64,000 nt of DNA from Rhizobium leguminosarum (lineage in GTDB: Bacteria > Pseudomonadota > Alphaproteobacteria > Rhizobiales > Rhizobiaceae), in contig NZ_MZMU01000003.1 of NCBI RefSeq assembly GCF_004123835.1, positions 186,001 to 250,000 on the forward strand, read 5' to 3'. The position numbers were made by a program, and so were the translations under genes. The notes under the pieces were generated by a model. It ran no database searches and was not told where the DNA came from. It worked only from the letters and a program-made list of their open reading frames with translations. Below are positions 17,596 to 26,934 of this stretch, piece by piece. How positions within the stretch are numbered: position 1 is the stretch's first letter; each line of letters starts with the position of its first letter.

Positions 17596-19878
17596 TCACC
17601 GCGCCTCTGCCCGGCGGGCGGAAAGGGCGGCAACCGCCTGAACTTCGGTCAGCAGCCGCACCGGATCGACCGGCTTTATCATGACGCGATTGGCACCGTT
17701 GAGCAAGACTTGGCGGCGTGATTCGTCGCTCTTGTCGGCAGTCAGCACGATCACCGGCACCGAAGCGAGATCGAGCCGCCGCTCGTGGCCGCGCAGGCGT
17801 CCCAGCATCTCGATACCGTTGCCGCCAGGCATCGAGAGATCGCTGATGATGATATCGGGCCGGGCATTGGCCTCGCAGAGCGCGCAGTCGAGCAGCGTCT
17901 CGAAATCTTCGACATGGCGGACCTTATGCCCGCCCTTTTCCAGAACGACACGCACCAGCATGGCATTGATCGGATCGTCTTCGCCGAGCAGGATGCTGAG
18001 CCCGCTGGCGGCAATCAGCGTCTCCGCCACCGAAAGGCCGAAGCCCGGCTGGTTGTCGTTCAGTGCGTCGCGCTTCTCCATCCCGCGCATGCGCCCGCGC
18101 AGCACGTCGATCAGCGACTGTTCGCGCAGCGGCCGGATCAGCCAGGCATCGAAGAGGTCGAGCGGATGGGCGCTGCGCTCTTCCGGATTGACGAGCAGGA
18201 CCTTGCGCAGGCCAAGTGCGGCGATTTCGGCGCGATCGGCAATATGAGCGGAAAATTCCGCCGACATCCGGTGGTCGATGATGATGTCGGTCGGCCGCCG
18301 TCCGCCCTTCCCCAGCTCGAGCAGTGTTGCCCGCGCCGTCTCGCCGTCGCCGACGAGATGGCAGAGGCCGCCGAGCGCAGTGATCGTTTCCGCGATGGCA
18401 GTGCGCGCCGCACCTGCCGGCGCCAGCAACACGACGCTGTTGCCGGCAAGCAGCGTGTTTCGCCGGTCGGGGCGCTCGCTGCCGATATCGACAGGGAAGC
18501 GGATGGTGAATTCGCTGCCTCTGCCCTTTTCGCTGGCAACCGTCAGCGCGCCGTTGAATTCACGCATGATGCGGGCGGAGATGGCAAGGCCGAGCCCGGT
18601 CCCGCTGCTCTTGTCGGCAACGCTCCCGCCCTGCTCGAACTCGCCGAAGACGCGCGCCTGCTCCTCTGCCGTCATCCCGGGACCGCTGTCAGTCACGGTG
18701 ATCGAGAGGTGGTCGCCGTCGAGCGACACGCGGATGAACACGCCGCCGACCTGGGTGAACTTTACGGCGTTGCCGATGACGTTGAACAGAACCTGGCGCA
18801 GCCGCGCCGGGTCGAAGCTCATATTTTCGGGCACGTCGGATGACACAGTGGCGCCGATCTCGATACCCTTTTCATGCGCCCGATGGGCGAGCATCTCGAC
18901 GACGCTTTCCAGAAGCTTGCGCAGCGATTCCGAGCGCGGGTGCAGCGCGAAGCGGCCGACCTCGATGGTGGAAAAATCGAGCAGATCCTCGACGAGCTGC
19001 GTCAATGCATGGCCGGACTGGCGGATGCTCGCGAGATAGTTCTGTTGTTCCTGCGTCAGCCGCGTCTCGGCGAGCAGATGCGTCATGCCGAGGATGCCGG
19101 AAAGCGGCGTGCGCACCTCGTGGCTGACGGTGGCAAGCAGCCTCGATTTGGCGGCGCTGTTATATTCGGCCTTCTGGCGGGCCTCCTCGCGGCCCTGCGC
19201 GATGAGCCGCTCGTCGGTCACGTCGCGAGCAACGCTCTGCAGCAGCAGGCGGCCGTTCGCCGGGTCGCGGGTAACGACATCGCGCCAGAGGAAGATGCGC
19301 TGGCCCTCCGGCGTCGAAATCTCGACATCGTAGCAATGCGGTACCGGACCGGGGCGGAAGGCAAGCCCGATCTCCTCGCAGGTGCGTCCTTCCGGACGCA
19401 GCCGTCCGGTCAGACGGCGAAAAGTATCGTTGGCGGAGATGATGCGCCGGTCCATGGTGCGGCCGACCGTGATGTCGCCGAGCACGTCGTGCACGTCGGC
19501 GAACAGCTTTGCGCCGGCGTTCCAATCCGGCATGGGTTGACCGGGACGCTGCCCGGCCCTGCGCGAGCGAACCATCAGCAGGGCATAACTGGCGATGACG
19601 GCAAGGCCAAGAATGACGAGGCCACCCGAAAGCAGCAGCGGATCGCCGGCATGGGCTAGCAGCATCAGGATCGTTGCGGCCAGAAGGCCGGCGCCGCCCA
19701 GCCAGTAGAACAGCAGGCGCCGTGTCGGTGCAGGTCCGCCCTGGCGGTCATCGGTGCCCCGCGGTGCCGCTGAGTTCGGCCGTGAGAAGGCCGTCTCCAT
19801 CCGCTTCTCATGCGGCTTGGCGGCGGGTCCACCGAAGGCGGCGGACAATCTTTCCTGCAACTGTCCCAGGTTCTGCAT
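17596..19878 (-). CDS. Hybrid sensor histidine kinase with tandem receiver-like domains
   Basis: 760 residues. Two membrane segments lie at about 54-76 and 80-102, with almost no periplasmic loop, so it probably senses an internal or membrane cue. Then come a PAS-like region (about 115-220), HisKA with VSHEVRTPLSG (His253), and HATPase with NAVKFT, DSGPGM and GTGLGLAIS. Residues about 480-598 form a receiver-like fold with Asp535 but without the usual acidic pair, so a pseudo-receiver. The C-terminal receiver (about 625-750) has LLGEDDPIN, Asp680 and Lys735, so it looks active. No partner regulator gene adjoins. Confidence 0.9.
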   Translation of the reverse strand: MQNLGQLQERLSAAFGGPAAKPHEKRMETAFSRPNSAAPRGTDDRQGGPAPTRRLLFYWLGGAGLLAATILMLLAHAGDPLLLSGGLVILGLAVIASYALLMVRSRRAGQRPGQPMPDWNAGAKLFADVHDVLGDITVGRTMDRRIISANDTFRRLTGRLRPEGRTCEEIGLAFRPGPVPHCYDVEISTPEGQRIFLWRDVVTRDPANGRLLLQSVARDVTDERLIAQGREEARQKAEYNSAAKSRLLATVSHEVRTPLSGILGMTHLLAETRLTQEQQNYLASIRQSGHALTQLVEDLLDFSTIEVGRFALHPRSESLRKLLESVVEMLAHRAHEKGIEIGATVSSDVPENMSFDPARLRQVLFNVIGNAVKFTQVGGVFIRVSLDGDHLSITVTDSGPGMTAEEQARVFGEFEQGGSVADKSSGTGLGLAISARIMREFNGALTVASEKGRGSEFTIRFPVDIGSERPDRRNTLLAGNSVVLLAPAGAARTAIAETITALGGLCHLVGDGETARATLLELGKGGRRPTDIIIDHRMSAEFSAHIADRAEIAALGLRKVLLVNPEERSAHPLDLFDAWLIRPLREQSLIDVLRGRMRGMEKRDALNDNQPGFGLSVAETLIAASGLSILLGEDDPINAMLVRVVLEKGGHKVRHVEDFETLLDCALCEANARPDIIISDLSMPGGNGIEMLGRLRGHERRLDLASVPVIVLTADKSDESRRQVLLNGANRVMIKPVDPVRLLTEVQAVAALSARRAEAR

Positions 19879-19933
19879 GCTATCTGGCTAACATGAGGCC
19901 CGTTCCGAATGCCTTCAGGATTTCGATAAGATT

Positions 19934-20437
19934 TTAGCGGCCTGCCTTTTTCGGCAGCAGCAGCTCGTCGAGAATGACGCAGCCGGCCCCGATGGTGATG
20001 AAACTGTCGGCGAGATTGAAGACCGCGAAGGACCAGCTCTCGGTGTAGAAAAGAATGTAATCGATCACATGTCCATAGGCGAAGCGGTCGACGAGATTGC
20101 CGATCGCCCCGGCGATGATCAGCGCATAACCGAGATGAGCGATCCAGCGATCCTTCGCCGTGCGGTACCACAGCCAGATGACGAAGGCGACGATGACGAG
20201 CCGCATGCCGACGATGAACCAGCCGTCCATGCCGGACAGCATCGAAAAGGCGACGCCGAGATTGTAGGTGCGGTAGAGCGCCAGCATCGGAATGACCGGC
20301 ACGACCTGCTGCAGCGGCAGATAATGATCGACGGCGATCTTGACGACCTGGTCGATGAGAACGGCGACGACGATGAAGAAGAGGATTGGTGCCGGGCGCG
20401 AAAACAGCGCCGGGCGCGCATGCGTCTGTTCGGTCAT
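19934..20437 (-). CDS. lspA: Lipoprotein signal peptidase (signal peptidase II)
   Basis: 167 residues with four membrane segments. It cleaves prolipoprotein signal peptides in the inner membrane after lipidation. The catalytic Asp pair lies in [16 protein letters not shown] and [14 protein letters not shown], the two conserved motifs of the family. Its start overlaps the end of the upstream RNA methyltransferase gene by 4 bp (ATGA), so the two genes plus the next methyltransferase form one translationally coupled operon. Confidence 0.96.
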   Translation of the reverse strand: MTEQTHARPALFSRPAPILFFIVVAVLIDQVVKIAVDHYLPLQQVVPVIPMLALYRTYNLGVAFSMLSGMDGWFIVGMRLVIVAFVIWLWYRTAKDRWIAHLGYALIIAGAIGNLVDRFAYGHVIDYILFYTESWSFAVFNLADSFITIGAGCVILDELLLPKKAGR

Positions 20438-21294
20438 TTGCCCTCGGCAAGTGAGAGGAGATGGCGGCGTGCCTCGAAAAGCATGACGGCGGTGGCGACG
20501 GCGAGGTTCAGCGAATCGGCGCGGCCCTGCTGCGGAATACGGGCAAGCGCGTCGGCCTCCCTGGCCAGCTGCTCGGGCAGGCCGGATTGTTCGTTGCCCA
20601 TCAACAGCACGACGGGCTTTTTCCGGTAGTCGATCGTCCGGTAATCGACCGCGCCGGCGAGATGCGTCGCGACGACGGAAACGCCGGCCGTTTTCCGCCA
20701 GGCAATGAATTCCTCAGGCGTCGCCCGCGCGACCGGAACGGCAAAGACCGAGCCCATGGTGGCCCGCACCGTTTCGAGCGAGAAGGGATCGGTCGTTTCT
20801 CCGAGAAGAATGATGCCGGAAGCCCCAGCCGCATCGGCCGTGCGGATGATGGTGCCGAGATTGCCGGGGTCGCGCACCCGGTCGAGCGCCACCCATGTCT
20901 CGCCCTCGCTCAGTCGGATACTCTTGAGCGGCGTCCAGCGCTGCTCGAAGATGCCGACGACCATCTGCGGATTGTCGCGGCGGGTGATCGAGGCGATCAC
21001 CTTTTCGCTGACCTCGAGCACCAGCCCGCCCGAGGCGACGGTCCTTGCCGCCATCTGCTCGACCAGCGGCTTGCCCTTGGCGGCCTTGGCATAGACCAGC
21101 GTGCGGATCGCCCAGCCGAGTTCGATCGCATCGATGACGAGCTTCAGTCCTTCGGCCAGGAAAGTCCCGCTTTCCTCGCGCGACTTCTTGTTCGTCAGCG
21201 CCTTGATGTCCTTGATGATCGGATTGGCGAGCGAGGTGACTTCCTTCACCTGTCCGACCCTGCGCGGCCCCTGATCGTGGAAGTCCTTGCTCAT
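20434..21294 (-). CDS. TrmH/SpoU-family RNA 2'-O-methyltransferase
   Basis: 286 residues. The N-terminal substrate-binding domain (to about residue 115) is followed by a SPOUT knot domain with [30 protein letters not shown] and [19 protein letters not shown], the three SpoU motifs that bind S-adenosylmethionine. The target is a ribose 2'-OH in rRNA or tRNA; which one is unknown. The start at 21294 was chosen because it gives an ATGA overlap with the upstream gene, although the frame is open much further upstream. It overlaps lspA by 4 bp downstream. Confidence 0.93.
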   Translation of the reverse strand: MSKDFHDQGPRRVGQVKEVTSLANPIIKDIKALTNKKSREESGTFLAEGLKLVIDAIELGWAIRTLVYAKAAKGKPLVEQMAARTVASGGLVLEVSEKVIASITRRDNPQMVVGIFEQRWTPLKSIRLSEGETWVALDRVRDPGNLGTIIRTADAAGASGIILLGETTDPFSLETVRATMGSVFAVPVARATPEEFIAWRKTAGVSVVATHLAGAVDYRTIDYRKKPVVLLMGNEQSGLPEQLAREADALARIPQQGRADSLNLAVATAVMLFEARRHLLSLAEGK

Positions 21295-22388
21295 TTCGGC
21301 ACCCAGCGGGAAAAGAGGGAGGTGGAAAGCGCGCGGCCCTGCGTCCTGCCGTCGGTGCCGGCTTCGCGAATCACCAGCTCGCCGGATTCGACCACACCGC
21401 CGGCGCCCCGCATCGTCTCGCGCATCAGCTCGTGGATCGAATAGAAGCTGGCGCGGATCGAATAGGCCGTCAGCACCAGGCCCACTGCCTTCGGCGACAG
21501 GATCTCGCGGCAGACATCGAGCATCAACGGCAGATGCTCGAAAAGATGCCAGACTTCGCCATTGGGGCCGCGGCCGAATTTCGGCGGATCGGTGAGGATG
21601 ATGTCGTACTGGCTGCCGCGGCGTTCCTCGCGCAGGATGAATTTTATCGCATCCTCGCAGATCCAGCGGATCGGCAGCTTCTCCATGCGCCCGAGCGCCT
21701 GGTTTTCCCGCGCCCAGCCGATCGCCTTCTTCGAGGCGTCGACATGGGTGACCTCGGCGCCGGCTGCGGCGGCAACCAGCGAAGCGACGCCGGTATAACC
21801 GAAGAGGTTCAGCACTTTCAGCGGTCGTCCGGCCTTTTCGACCTGCTCTTTCATCCAGCTCCAGTGGACGATCTGCTCGGGGAAGACGCCGACATGGCGG
21901 AAGGAGGTGAAGCGGCCGAGGAAATCGACGCCGAGCAGATTGAGCGGCCAGGTTTCGCCGAGCGCCTCCTTCGGGAAGCGCCAGCGGCCGGTGCCTTCCT
22001 CGTCGGTGTCGCCGGTGAAGGCGGCATCGACCTTTTCCCAGACTTGGGGCGCCAGAGACGGCCGCCACAGCGCCTGGGCTTCCGGACGGATGATGCGATA
22101 GGGGCCGTATTGCTCGAGCTTTTCGCCGTTGCCGCTGTCGATCAGGTGGAAATCGCCGGCCCCGAGCGATTCGAGGATGACGGGCACGCGCTCGGTCGGA
22201 CGCTCGCCGCTGCGTGTCATCAGAGGACGCACGCCGGCGGCAGGCACAGCAGCCTCGCTTGCCGCCTCACGGGTTGCCGCGGGCCGCGCGACCGGCTTCG
22301 GCGGCCGGCCTGCCCGATCGTCCCTGCGGCTTTCACCGGAAGGACCCGATGTTTTCTTCTGGCCCGGCCGGCCTTCTCTCTGTTTCAA
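21291..22388 (-). CDS. Class I SAM-dependent methyltransferase, RlmI/RlmK-like
   Basis: 365 residues. The first about 65 residues are a basic, Pro/Arg-rich, probably disordered tail. The Rossmann methyltransferase domain includes LNLFGYTGVASLVAAAAGA (SAM-binding motif I), THVDASKKAIGWARENQ (motif II) and ILTDPPKFGRG (motif IV, DPP), most like 23S rRNA cytosine methyltransferases. It is first in an operon with the SpoU methyltransferase and lspA, each joined by ATGA. A family B repeat lies just upstream. The catalytic cysteine expected for m5C enzymes is not evident, so exact chemistry is open. Confidence 0.85.
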   Translation of the reverse strand: MKQREGRPGQKKTSGPSGESRRDDRAGRPPKPVARPAATREAASEAAVPAAGVRPLMTRSGERPTERVPVILESLGAGDFHLIDSGNGEKLEQYGPYRIIRPEAQALWRPSLAPQVWEKVDAAFTGDTDEEGTGRWRFPKEALGETWPLNLLGVDFLGRFTSFRHVGVFPEQIVHWSWMKEQVEKAGRPLKVLNLFGYTGVASLVAAAAGAEVTHVDASKKAIGWARENQALGRMEKLPIRWICEDAIKFILREERRGSQYDIILTDPPKFGRGPNGEVWHLFEHLPLMLDVCREILSPKAVGLVLTAYSIRASFYSIHELMRETMRGAGGVVESGELVIREAGTDGRTQGRALSTSLFSRWVPK

Positions 22389-22437
22389 CGTGCTCTTCCG
22401 CGTCTCTGTCGGGGTGTCTTATCGGCGTTGCGTCCGC

Positions 22438-22497
22438 TGCAGCGCCGCGCGTCTTTGAAACGCGCAAAGCACACTGCGGCACTTTGAATATGCAGTA
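22438..22497. repeat. Palindromic repeat family B, copy B2
   Basis: CTGCAGCGCCGCGCGTCTTTG...ACGCGCAAAG, then GCACTTTGAATATGCAGTA. The first stem-loop is present with mismatches, and the second is reduced to its end. Located upstream of the RlmI-like gene. Confidence 0.7.
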
Positions 22498-22573
22498 GCC
22501 CAGAAAAGCCGGGCGGATCAACTGCGCCGCCGGGCAAGCCTGGGCAAGAGGAGAGGTTTTCCTGGCGCGGCGC

Positions 22574-23164
22574 CTATTTCAGGCCCTCGGAGGCCTGTGT
22601 GCGAAGCCAGCTTTCCGCCGCATAGAGGGCTGCGACATGCATCGACTGCATAATGACCGCGCCGGACTGCAGCTCGCCGAGGATGGCAGCAAGATCCGCA
22701 AACAGCAGCTCGACCTTCTCGCCGGGGTCGAAAGACGGTTCGCCGGCTCGGCTGAGGCCGAGCGCCAGCCAGCTCGTCACCACGTTGCTGTGGCTGGCGG
22801 CATTCGGATAGGAGGTGAGCAGCTTGACGAAGGTCGAGGCTTCATAGCCGGTCTCCTCCCGGAGTTCGCGCTTGGCCGCCGCCGTCGCCGCATCGCCGGT
22901 CTTGCTGTCGCCGGGTTCGACGCTGCCGGCGACCAGACCGAGCACGATCTCGCCGCGGCCGTGCCGGTATTCCCGCGTCAGCAGCAGGCGCCCGTCAGGC
23001 ATCACAGGGATGACGTTGATCCAGTCGGGATAATCGAGCACATGGAAGGGCGCGACGACGATTCCATCGGCGGTGACGCAATCGTCGCTCCGGACCCGGA
23101 TCCACCGGTCCTCATAGGTGATGCGGCTGGCCGTCACGCTCCAGGGCTTCAGTTCGTCGTTCAT
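22574..23164 (-). CDS. NUDIX hydrolase with an atypical Nudix box
   Basis: 196 residues from MNDELKPWSV (GGGATGGGCCG upstream); the frame is open to 23476 but that part overlaps the divergent gene. Nudix enzymes hydrolyse nucleoside diphosphates linked to X. The box is present at GSVEPGDSKTGD...AAAKRELREETGYEA, with the core REx2EExG intact. However, the first Glu position is Asp and about five extra residues separate the two halves. The fold and TREYRHGRGEIVLGL segment resemble ADP-sugar pyrophosphatases. Substrate unknown; activity may be altered. Confidence 0.85.
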   Translation of the reverse strand: MNDELKPWSVTASRITYEDRWIRVRSDDCVTADGIVVAPFHVLDYPDWINVIPVMPDGRLLLTREYRHGRGEIVLGLVAGSVEPGDSKTGDAATAAAKRELREETGYEASTFVKLLTSYPNAASHSNVVTSWLALGLSRAGEPSFDPGEKVELLFADLAAILGELQSGAVIMQSMHVAALYAAESWLRTQASEGLK

Positions 23165-23276
23165 CGGCCCATCCCTTGTCTGCCAGATCGGAACCCGGCA
23201 GATAACATTCCGTCCCGCCTTGGCAAAGCGCTTTCCCGCTAGGATAAGATGAGCGAATCGAAGATGGGGCCATCGA

Positions 23277-23732
23277 ATGGATTTCACCGGCGAAGAACGC
23301 ATCGCCGCGCCGCGGGACATCGTCTGGGCAGCACTCAACGATCCCGAGATCATGCGCGGCTGCATTCCGGGCTGCCAGAGCATCGAGCGGCTGTCGCCTG
23401 ATGTCTTCGAGGCGACGATCAAGGTCAGGTTCAGCCTGCTGTCTGCCACCTTCCACGGGCTGCTGACGCTTTCCAATGTCGATGCGCCGAAGAGTTACAC
23501 GCTGTCGGCCGAAGGCAAGGGCGGTCTTGCCGGCTTCGCCAGGGGCAGTGCCGATATCGTGCTTGAGGAAAGGGGTGCCGAGACCATCCTGCACTACCGG
23601 TCGAAGGCCGAACTCGGCGGCAGGCTCGCCCAGCTCGGCGCCCGCCTGCTCGATTCGACCTCGCAGAAGCTTGCCGAAGGTTTCTTTTCGGATTTCAATG
23701 CCGCGGTCGTCGCGAAGATGGCAGCGGGTTAG
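23277..23732 (+). CDS. CoxG/SRPBCC family protein
   Basis: 151 residues of the START/SRPBCC fold: MDFTGEERIAAPRDIVWAAL, DPEIMRGCIPGCQSIER and the final amphipathic helix SQKLAEGFFSDFN. CoxG proteins are best known beside carbon monoxide dehydrogenase, where they act in enzyme maturation or membrane anchoring. No cox genes occur here, and stand-alone members are common, so a CO role is not implied. It is divergent from the Nudix gene with about 110 bp between and followed closely by a GNAT gene on the same strand. Confidence 0.88.
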   Translation: MDFTGEERIAAPRDIVWAALNDPEIMRGCIPGCQSIERLSPDVFEATIKVRFSLLSATFHGLLTLSNVDAPKSYTLSAEGKGGLAGFARGSADIVLEERGAETILHYRSKAELGGRLAQLGARLLDSTSQKLAEGFFSDFNAAVVAKMAAG

Positions 23733-23766
23733 GCTTGGCGCAGATTGAAGCTTCGTTTAAATCGGC

Positions 23767-24204
23767 ATGATGACGTGGACTATCAGGCCGCCGCGGGCGG
23801 AAGATCAGGAAATGCTCGCGGAGATTTATCTTTCCGTGCGCCGCGAAACATTCGTCTGGGTCGATCCGGGCAAATTCCACCGCGAGGATTTCGCCGCCCA
23901 TACCCATGGCGAGACGGTCTTCGTCTGCGCGCATGAAAGCGGCAGCGTCGCCGGCTTCCTGTCGCTCTGGCCGGAGGACGATTTCGTCCACATGCTGTAC
24001 CTAAAACCGGAGTTCCAGGGCCAGGGAGCAGGCACGGCGCTGCTGCACGCCCTGCCGGAATGGCCGCAACACCGGTACCGCCTGAAATGTCTGGTGAAGA
24101 ACCGGCGGGCTAAGGCGTTCTACCTTGCCCACGGTTTCCAGGTGACCGGCAACGGCGCCTCGCCCGAGGGCGACTATGAGGAACTGAGCTTTTTTCCGGT
24201 TTGA
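23767..24204 (+). CDS. GNAT family N-acetyltransferase
   Basis: 145 residues with the acetyl-CoA fold: RPPRAEDQEMLAEIYLSVR at the start, MLYLKPEFQGQGAGTALL as motif A (Q/RxxGxG/A), and KNRRAKAFYLAHGFQVTG as motif B. It would transfer an acetyl group to an amine of unknown identity in the cytoplasm. It follows the CoxG-like gene by 34 bp and probably shares its transcript. It converges on lapA with a 51-bp gap. Confidence 0.9.
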   Translation: MMTWTIRPPRAEDQEMLAEIYLSVRRETFVWVDPGKFHREDFAAHTHGETVFVCAHESGSVAGFLSLWPEDDFVHMLYLKPEFQGQGAGTALLHALPEWPQHRYRLKCLVKNRRAKAFYLAHGFQVTGNGASPEGDYEELSFFPV

Positions 24205-24255
24205 CGGGCAGCCGGCCGTCGAAATATCGAGCCAATCGAAATAGCGAATCAGGTT

Positions 24256-24588
24256 TTACCGCGCCGGCAGCTGCCCGGCGATTTCCTCGGCGCGGTTCTT
24301 GTGGCGGTCGGCCTCGCTTTGCCAGCGAATGGCTTCCTTGGCCTCGGTGCGGGCGCGCTTGCGGTGTTTGCCCTGGCTGAACCAGGTGGCGGCCGCGCCG
24401 ATCAGCATGCCTGATATCAGCGCGATGATCAGGAAGACGAAGAAGGGTGCGGACACTGCAAGCACCTGGTCTTCCGGCCGGAACGGATTGAAGGCGAGCG
24501 TAACGCTTTGCCGGTTGGCGACGCAGAAGACGATGAGAATGACGCCGAGCGGCAGCAGAATCAACAGGTTGACGATCTTCTTGGCCAT
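24256..24588 (-). CDS. LapA-type (DUF1049) inner-membrane protein
   Basis: 110 residues from MAKKIVNLLIL, preceded by GGAGACC. Two hydrophobic segments (about 5-25 and 42-64) flank a short periplasmic loop ending FCVANRQSVTLAFNPF, the LapA/DUF1049 signature. The C-terminus is a charged coiled-coil-like tail. In E. coli related proteins assist LPS assembly control. In alphaproteobacteria this gene typically follows ihfB, as here (ihfB, then this gene, 160 bp apart, with a degenerate repeat between). Confidence 0.85.
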   Translation of the reverse strand: MAKKIVNLLILLPLGVILIVFCVANRQSVTLAFNPFRPEDQVLAVSAPFFVFLIIALISGMLIGAAATWFSQGKHRKRARTEAKEAIRWQSEADRHKNRAEEIAGQLPAR

Positions 24589-24645
24589 TTGAGGTCTCCA
24601 CGCGGCAGATTGCGCCAGTTTTTTTGAAGGGCGCGTTTCATGCTT

Positions 24646-24692
24646 GCAGCGCCACGCGTCCTTGTAAGACGTGTAAAGCACGATGCATTACC
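24646..24692. repeat. Palindromic repeat family B, copy B3 (degenerate)
   Basis: GCAGCGCCACGCGTCCTTGTAAGACGTGTAAAGCACGATGCATTACC matches the family B core with several changes. Located between ihfB and the LapA-type gene. Low similarity in the second half. Confidence 0.45.
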
Positions 24693-24748
24693 AGAATAGG
24701 AAAACGGCCCTCGAGTTCAAGTGCGGTTTCGCCGCAGGCAGCGACGGC

Positions 24749-25048
24749 TCAATCCTCTTCGTCGGCCTGGCCGGGATTAAGCCGCTCGCGCAGCTCCTTG
24801 CCGGTCTTGAAGAAGGGAACCCACTTCTCCTCGACGAAGACGGTATCGCCGGTCCGCGGGTTGCGGCCGGAGCGCGAAGGGCGGTTCTTGACCGAAAAGG
24901 CGCCAAAGCCGCGCAATTCGACTCGGTTACCCGCAGCCAGTGCATCCGTGATCTCGTCGAGAACCGCGTTGACGATATTCTCGACGTCGCGATGATAGAG
25001 ATGCGGGTTGCGTGCCGCAACAATCTGCACCAATTCGGACTTGATCAC
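24749..25048 (-). CDS. ihfB: Integration host factor subunit beta
   Basis: 99 residues of the HU/IHF family, a nucleoid protein that bends DNA at specific sites and helps sigma-54 promoters, replication and recombination. The start [11 protein letters not shown], the [11 protein letters not shown] core and GRNPRTG (61-67, with the intercalating Pro64) identify the beta subunit. The tail is acidic (ADEED). sppA lies directly upstream (29 bp) on the same strand, an arrangement common in rhizobia. Confidence 0.96.
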   Translation of the reverse strand: MIKSELVQIVAARNPHLYHRDVENIVNAVLDEITDALAAGNRVELRGFGAFSVKNRPSRSGRNPRTGDTVFVEEKWVPFFKTGKELRERLNPGQADEED

Positions 25049-25077
25049 TTTCGCCCCCTTAAATTATTGATTTCTTA

Positions 25078-26028
25078 TCAATCGTGGCCAACCTGCCAAA
25101 CTGAAAGCAGCCCGTCAAGAAGCAACTTTGGGGGCAGGATTCCATTGATATCCTGGGTTTTCATGAGATCATCATAACCGAAGATCGTAATCAACCGCGA
25201 AACAGCCCCAGCGAGCAGAAAGGGCGTATTGCTCTTCTTGTCCCAGTCCACCATCGGCAGATCGGCGTTAACGCCGCGTGACGTCAGATAGGCGCGAATC
25301 TCGGCCTCGCCGCCGATCGCATCGACGAGTTTCACCTTTAGCGCCTGGCGGCCGGTATAGATCGTGCCGTCGGCCAGTTTCAGCACCTCGTCGCGCGGCA
25401 GCTTGCGCCGGTCGGCGACCAGGTCGACGAACCAGTTATAGCTGTCGACCACCATGTTGCGGATCATCGCCTTGGCTTCCTCGCTCGCCTCGTGGAAGGG
25501 CGAGGGCTCGGCCTTCAGCGGCGAGGACTTGATCTCCTGCAGCGAGACGCCGATTTTGTCGAGCAGCGGCTGGATCTGCGGATACTGGAAGATGACGCCG
25601 ATCGAACCGGTGATCGAGCTGTCGCCGGCAATGATCGTATCGCCGGCGGTGGCGATCATGTAGCCGGCGGAGGCGGCAAGCGTGCGCACGTCGGAGACGA
25701 CAGGCTTCTTGGCTGATATCGCACGGATCGCCTTGAAGACTTTTTCGCCGCCATAGGTCGTGCCGCCGGGCGAGGAGATCGAAATCACCGCTGCCTTCAC
25801 CTGGTCGCTGGTCTCGACCTTCTTCAACCGCTCGAGAAGCTCGTCGTCGTCGACGATCAGTCCGGATATCGTCACATGGGCGATGTGCGGGCGCTGCGTC
25901 CCGGCATCGCCGAGGGCGAAGCGGTAGAAGGCGAAACCAAGTGCCACGATGAGGGCCACCGCGATGAGGCGCCAGAAGCCCAGCTTGCGGCGCAGCCGCC
26001 GGCGATCCGAGATGATCGAACTGTCCAT
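25078..26028 (-). CDS. sppA: Signal peptide peptidase SppA, S49 family
   Basis: 316 residues from MDSSIISDRR, with an ideal GGAGGTTTCT upstream; the frame is open to 26160 but the extra part has no support. One N-terminal membrane segment (about residues 20-42) anchors the protein facing the periplasm. The S49 fold has VISISSPGGTTYGG and the catalytic Ser in LAASAGYMIA; the conserved SPLKAEPSPF segment supplies the likely general base Lys. It degrades cleaved signal peptides in the membrane. Length fits the short (half-size) SppA type. Confidence 0.93.
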   Translation of the reverse strand: MDSSIISDRRRLRRKLGFWRLIAVALIVALGFAFYRFALGDAGTQRPHIAHVTISGLIVDDDELLERLKKVETSDQVKAAVISISSPGGTTYGGEKVFKAIRAISAKKPVVSDVRTLAASAGYMIATAGDTIIAGDSSITGSIGVIFQYPQIQPLLDKIGVSLQEIKSSPLKAEPSPFHEASEEAKAMIRNMVVDSYNWFVDLVADRRKLPRDEVLKLADGTIYTGRQALKVKLVDAIGGEAEIRAYLTSRGVNADLPMVDWDKKSNTPFLLAGAVSRLITIFGYDDLMKTQDINGILPPKLLLDGLLSVWQVGHD

Positions 26029-26253
26029 AGAAACCTCCAGCGCTGGCACCGGCTTCGGCATGCCGCCGATCGATCCGGTGAAATAGGGTGGCAGCGGCCC
26101 GTACGAATGCCACTTTTCAATGTTTTTCCGTTTTGTTGCTTGTTGCAGAAAAAATTCCATATTGGCAAGCCAATGTAATAATGCGAAACGAACTGTGATT
26201 GGCGGCCGGCTTTGTTATGAAGGCGCGGCGATCACCGCACATGGACGAGGCCT

Positions 26254-26919
26254 ATGCTCGATACCCTGAAGAACAACGGACATGCCGCCTATTCAGGGTC
26301 CGGCAAGAATGCCTATGGCGATGCGTTGTTCCATTCCGCCCGCGTGCGGCGCCTGAAGATATTGCTGCCGGTGGCGGCCCTCATCATCGCGGCGAGCCTC
26401 ACCGCGGTGGCGTTGGTCAGCATCTATCTGCCCGAGAACATCAAGATGGAAGGCGCCAAGATCGAGAACGGCAAGGTCGTGATGGAAAAGCCGGCGATAT
26501 CAGGTCGCAATTCCGACGGCATCAATTATTCGATGCTGGCCGAAAGGGCGCTGCAGGATATCCGCAATCCCGATCTCATCACGCTTGAGACCATCAAGGC
26601 CGCGGTGCCGATGAATGACGGTTTGATCGCCCGCGTCGTCGCCTCGACCGCCGATTACAACCGCGCCACCGACAACCTGCATATGACGGCCCCCTTCACC
26701 CTGGTGCTGAGCAGCGGCCTCAATGCGAATTTCCAGTCCGCGCAACTCGACATCAAGGGCGGAAACATGCGGAGCGACGACCCTGTCACCATCACCAAGG
26801 ACAATGCCTCCATTGTTGCGAAGACGCTTCAGATAACCGATAAGGGACGGGTGATCACATTCGAGGGGAATGTTCGCATGAATGTCGATCCATCCACCAT
26901 CCATAAACAGGGCACTTAA
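26254..26919 (+). CDS. lptC: LPS export ABC transporter periplasmic protein LptC
   Basis: 221 residues, with an N-terminal membrane anchor (about 33-58, LLPVAALIIAASLTAVALVS) and a periplasmic beta-jellyroll domain. It passes LPS from LptBFG to LptA. It is weakly conserved, and the call rests partly on the following lptA and lptB genes. The periplasmic domain has IENGKVVMEKPAISGRNSDG and ends with ITFEGNVRMNVDPS, typical of the family. It opens a plus-strand cluster, divergent from sppA. Confidence 0.9.
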   Translation: MLDTLKNNGHAAYSGSGKNAYGDALFHSARVRRLKILLPVAALIIAASLTAVALVSIYLPENIKMEGAKIENGKVVMEKPAISGRNSDGINYSMLAERALQDIRNPDLITLETIKAAVPMNDGLIARVVASTADYNRATDNLHMTAPFTLVLSSGLNANFQSAQLDIKGGNMRSDDPVTITKDNASIVAKTLQITDKGRVITFEGNVRMNVDPSTIHKQGT

Positions 26920-26934
26920 CCAGCCGGGTCATCC

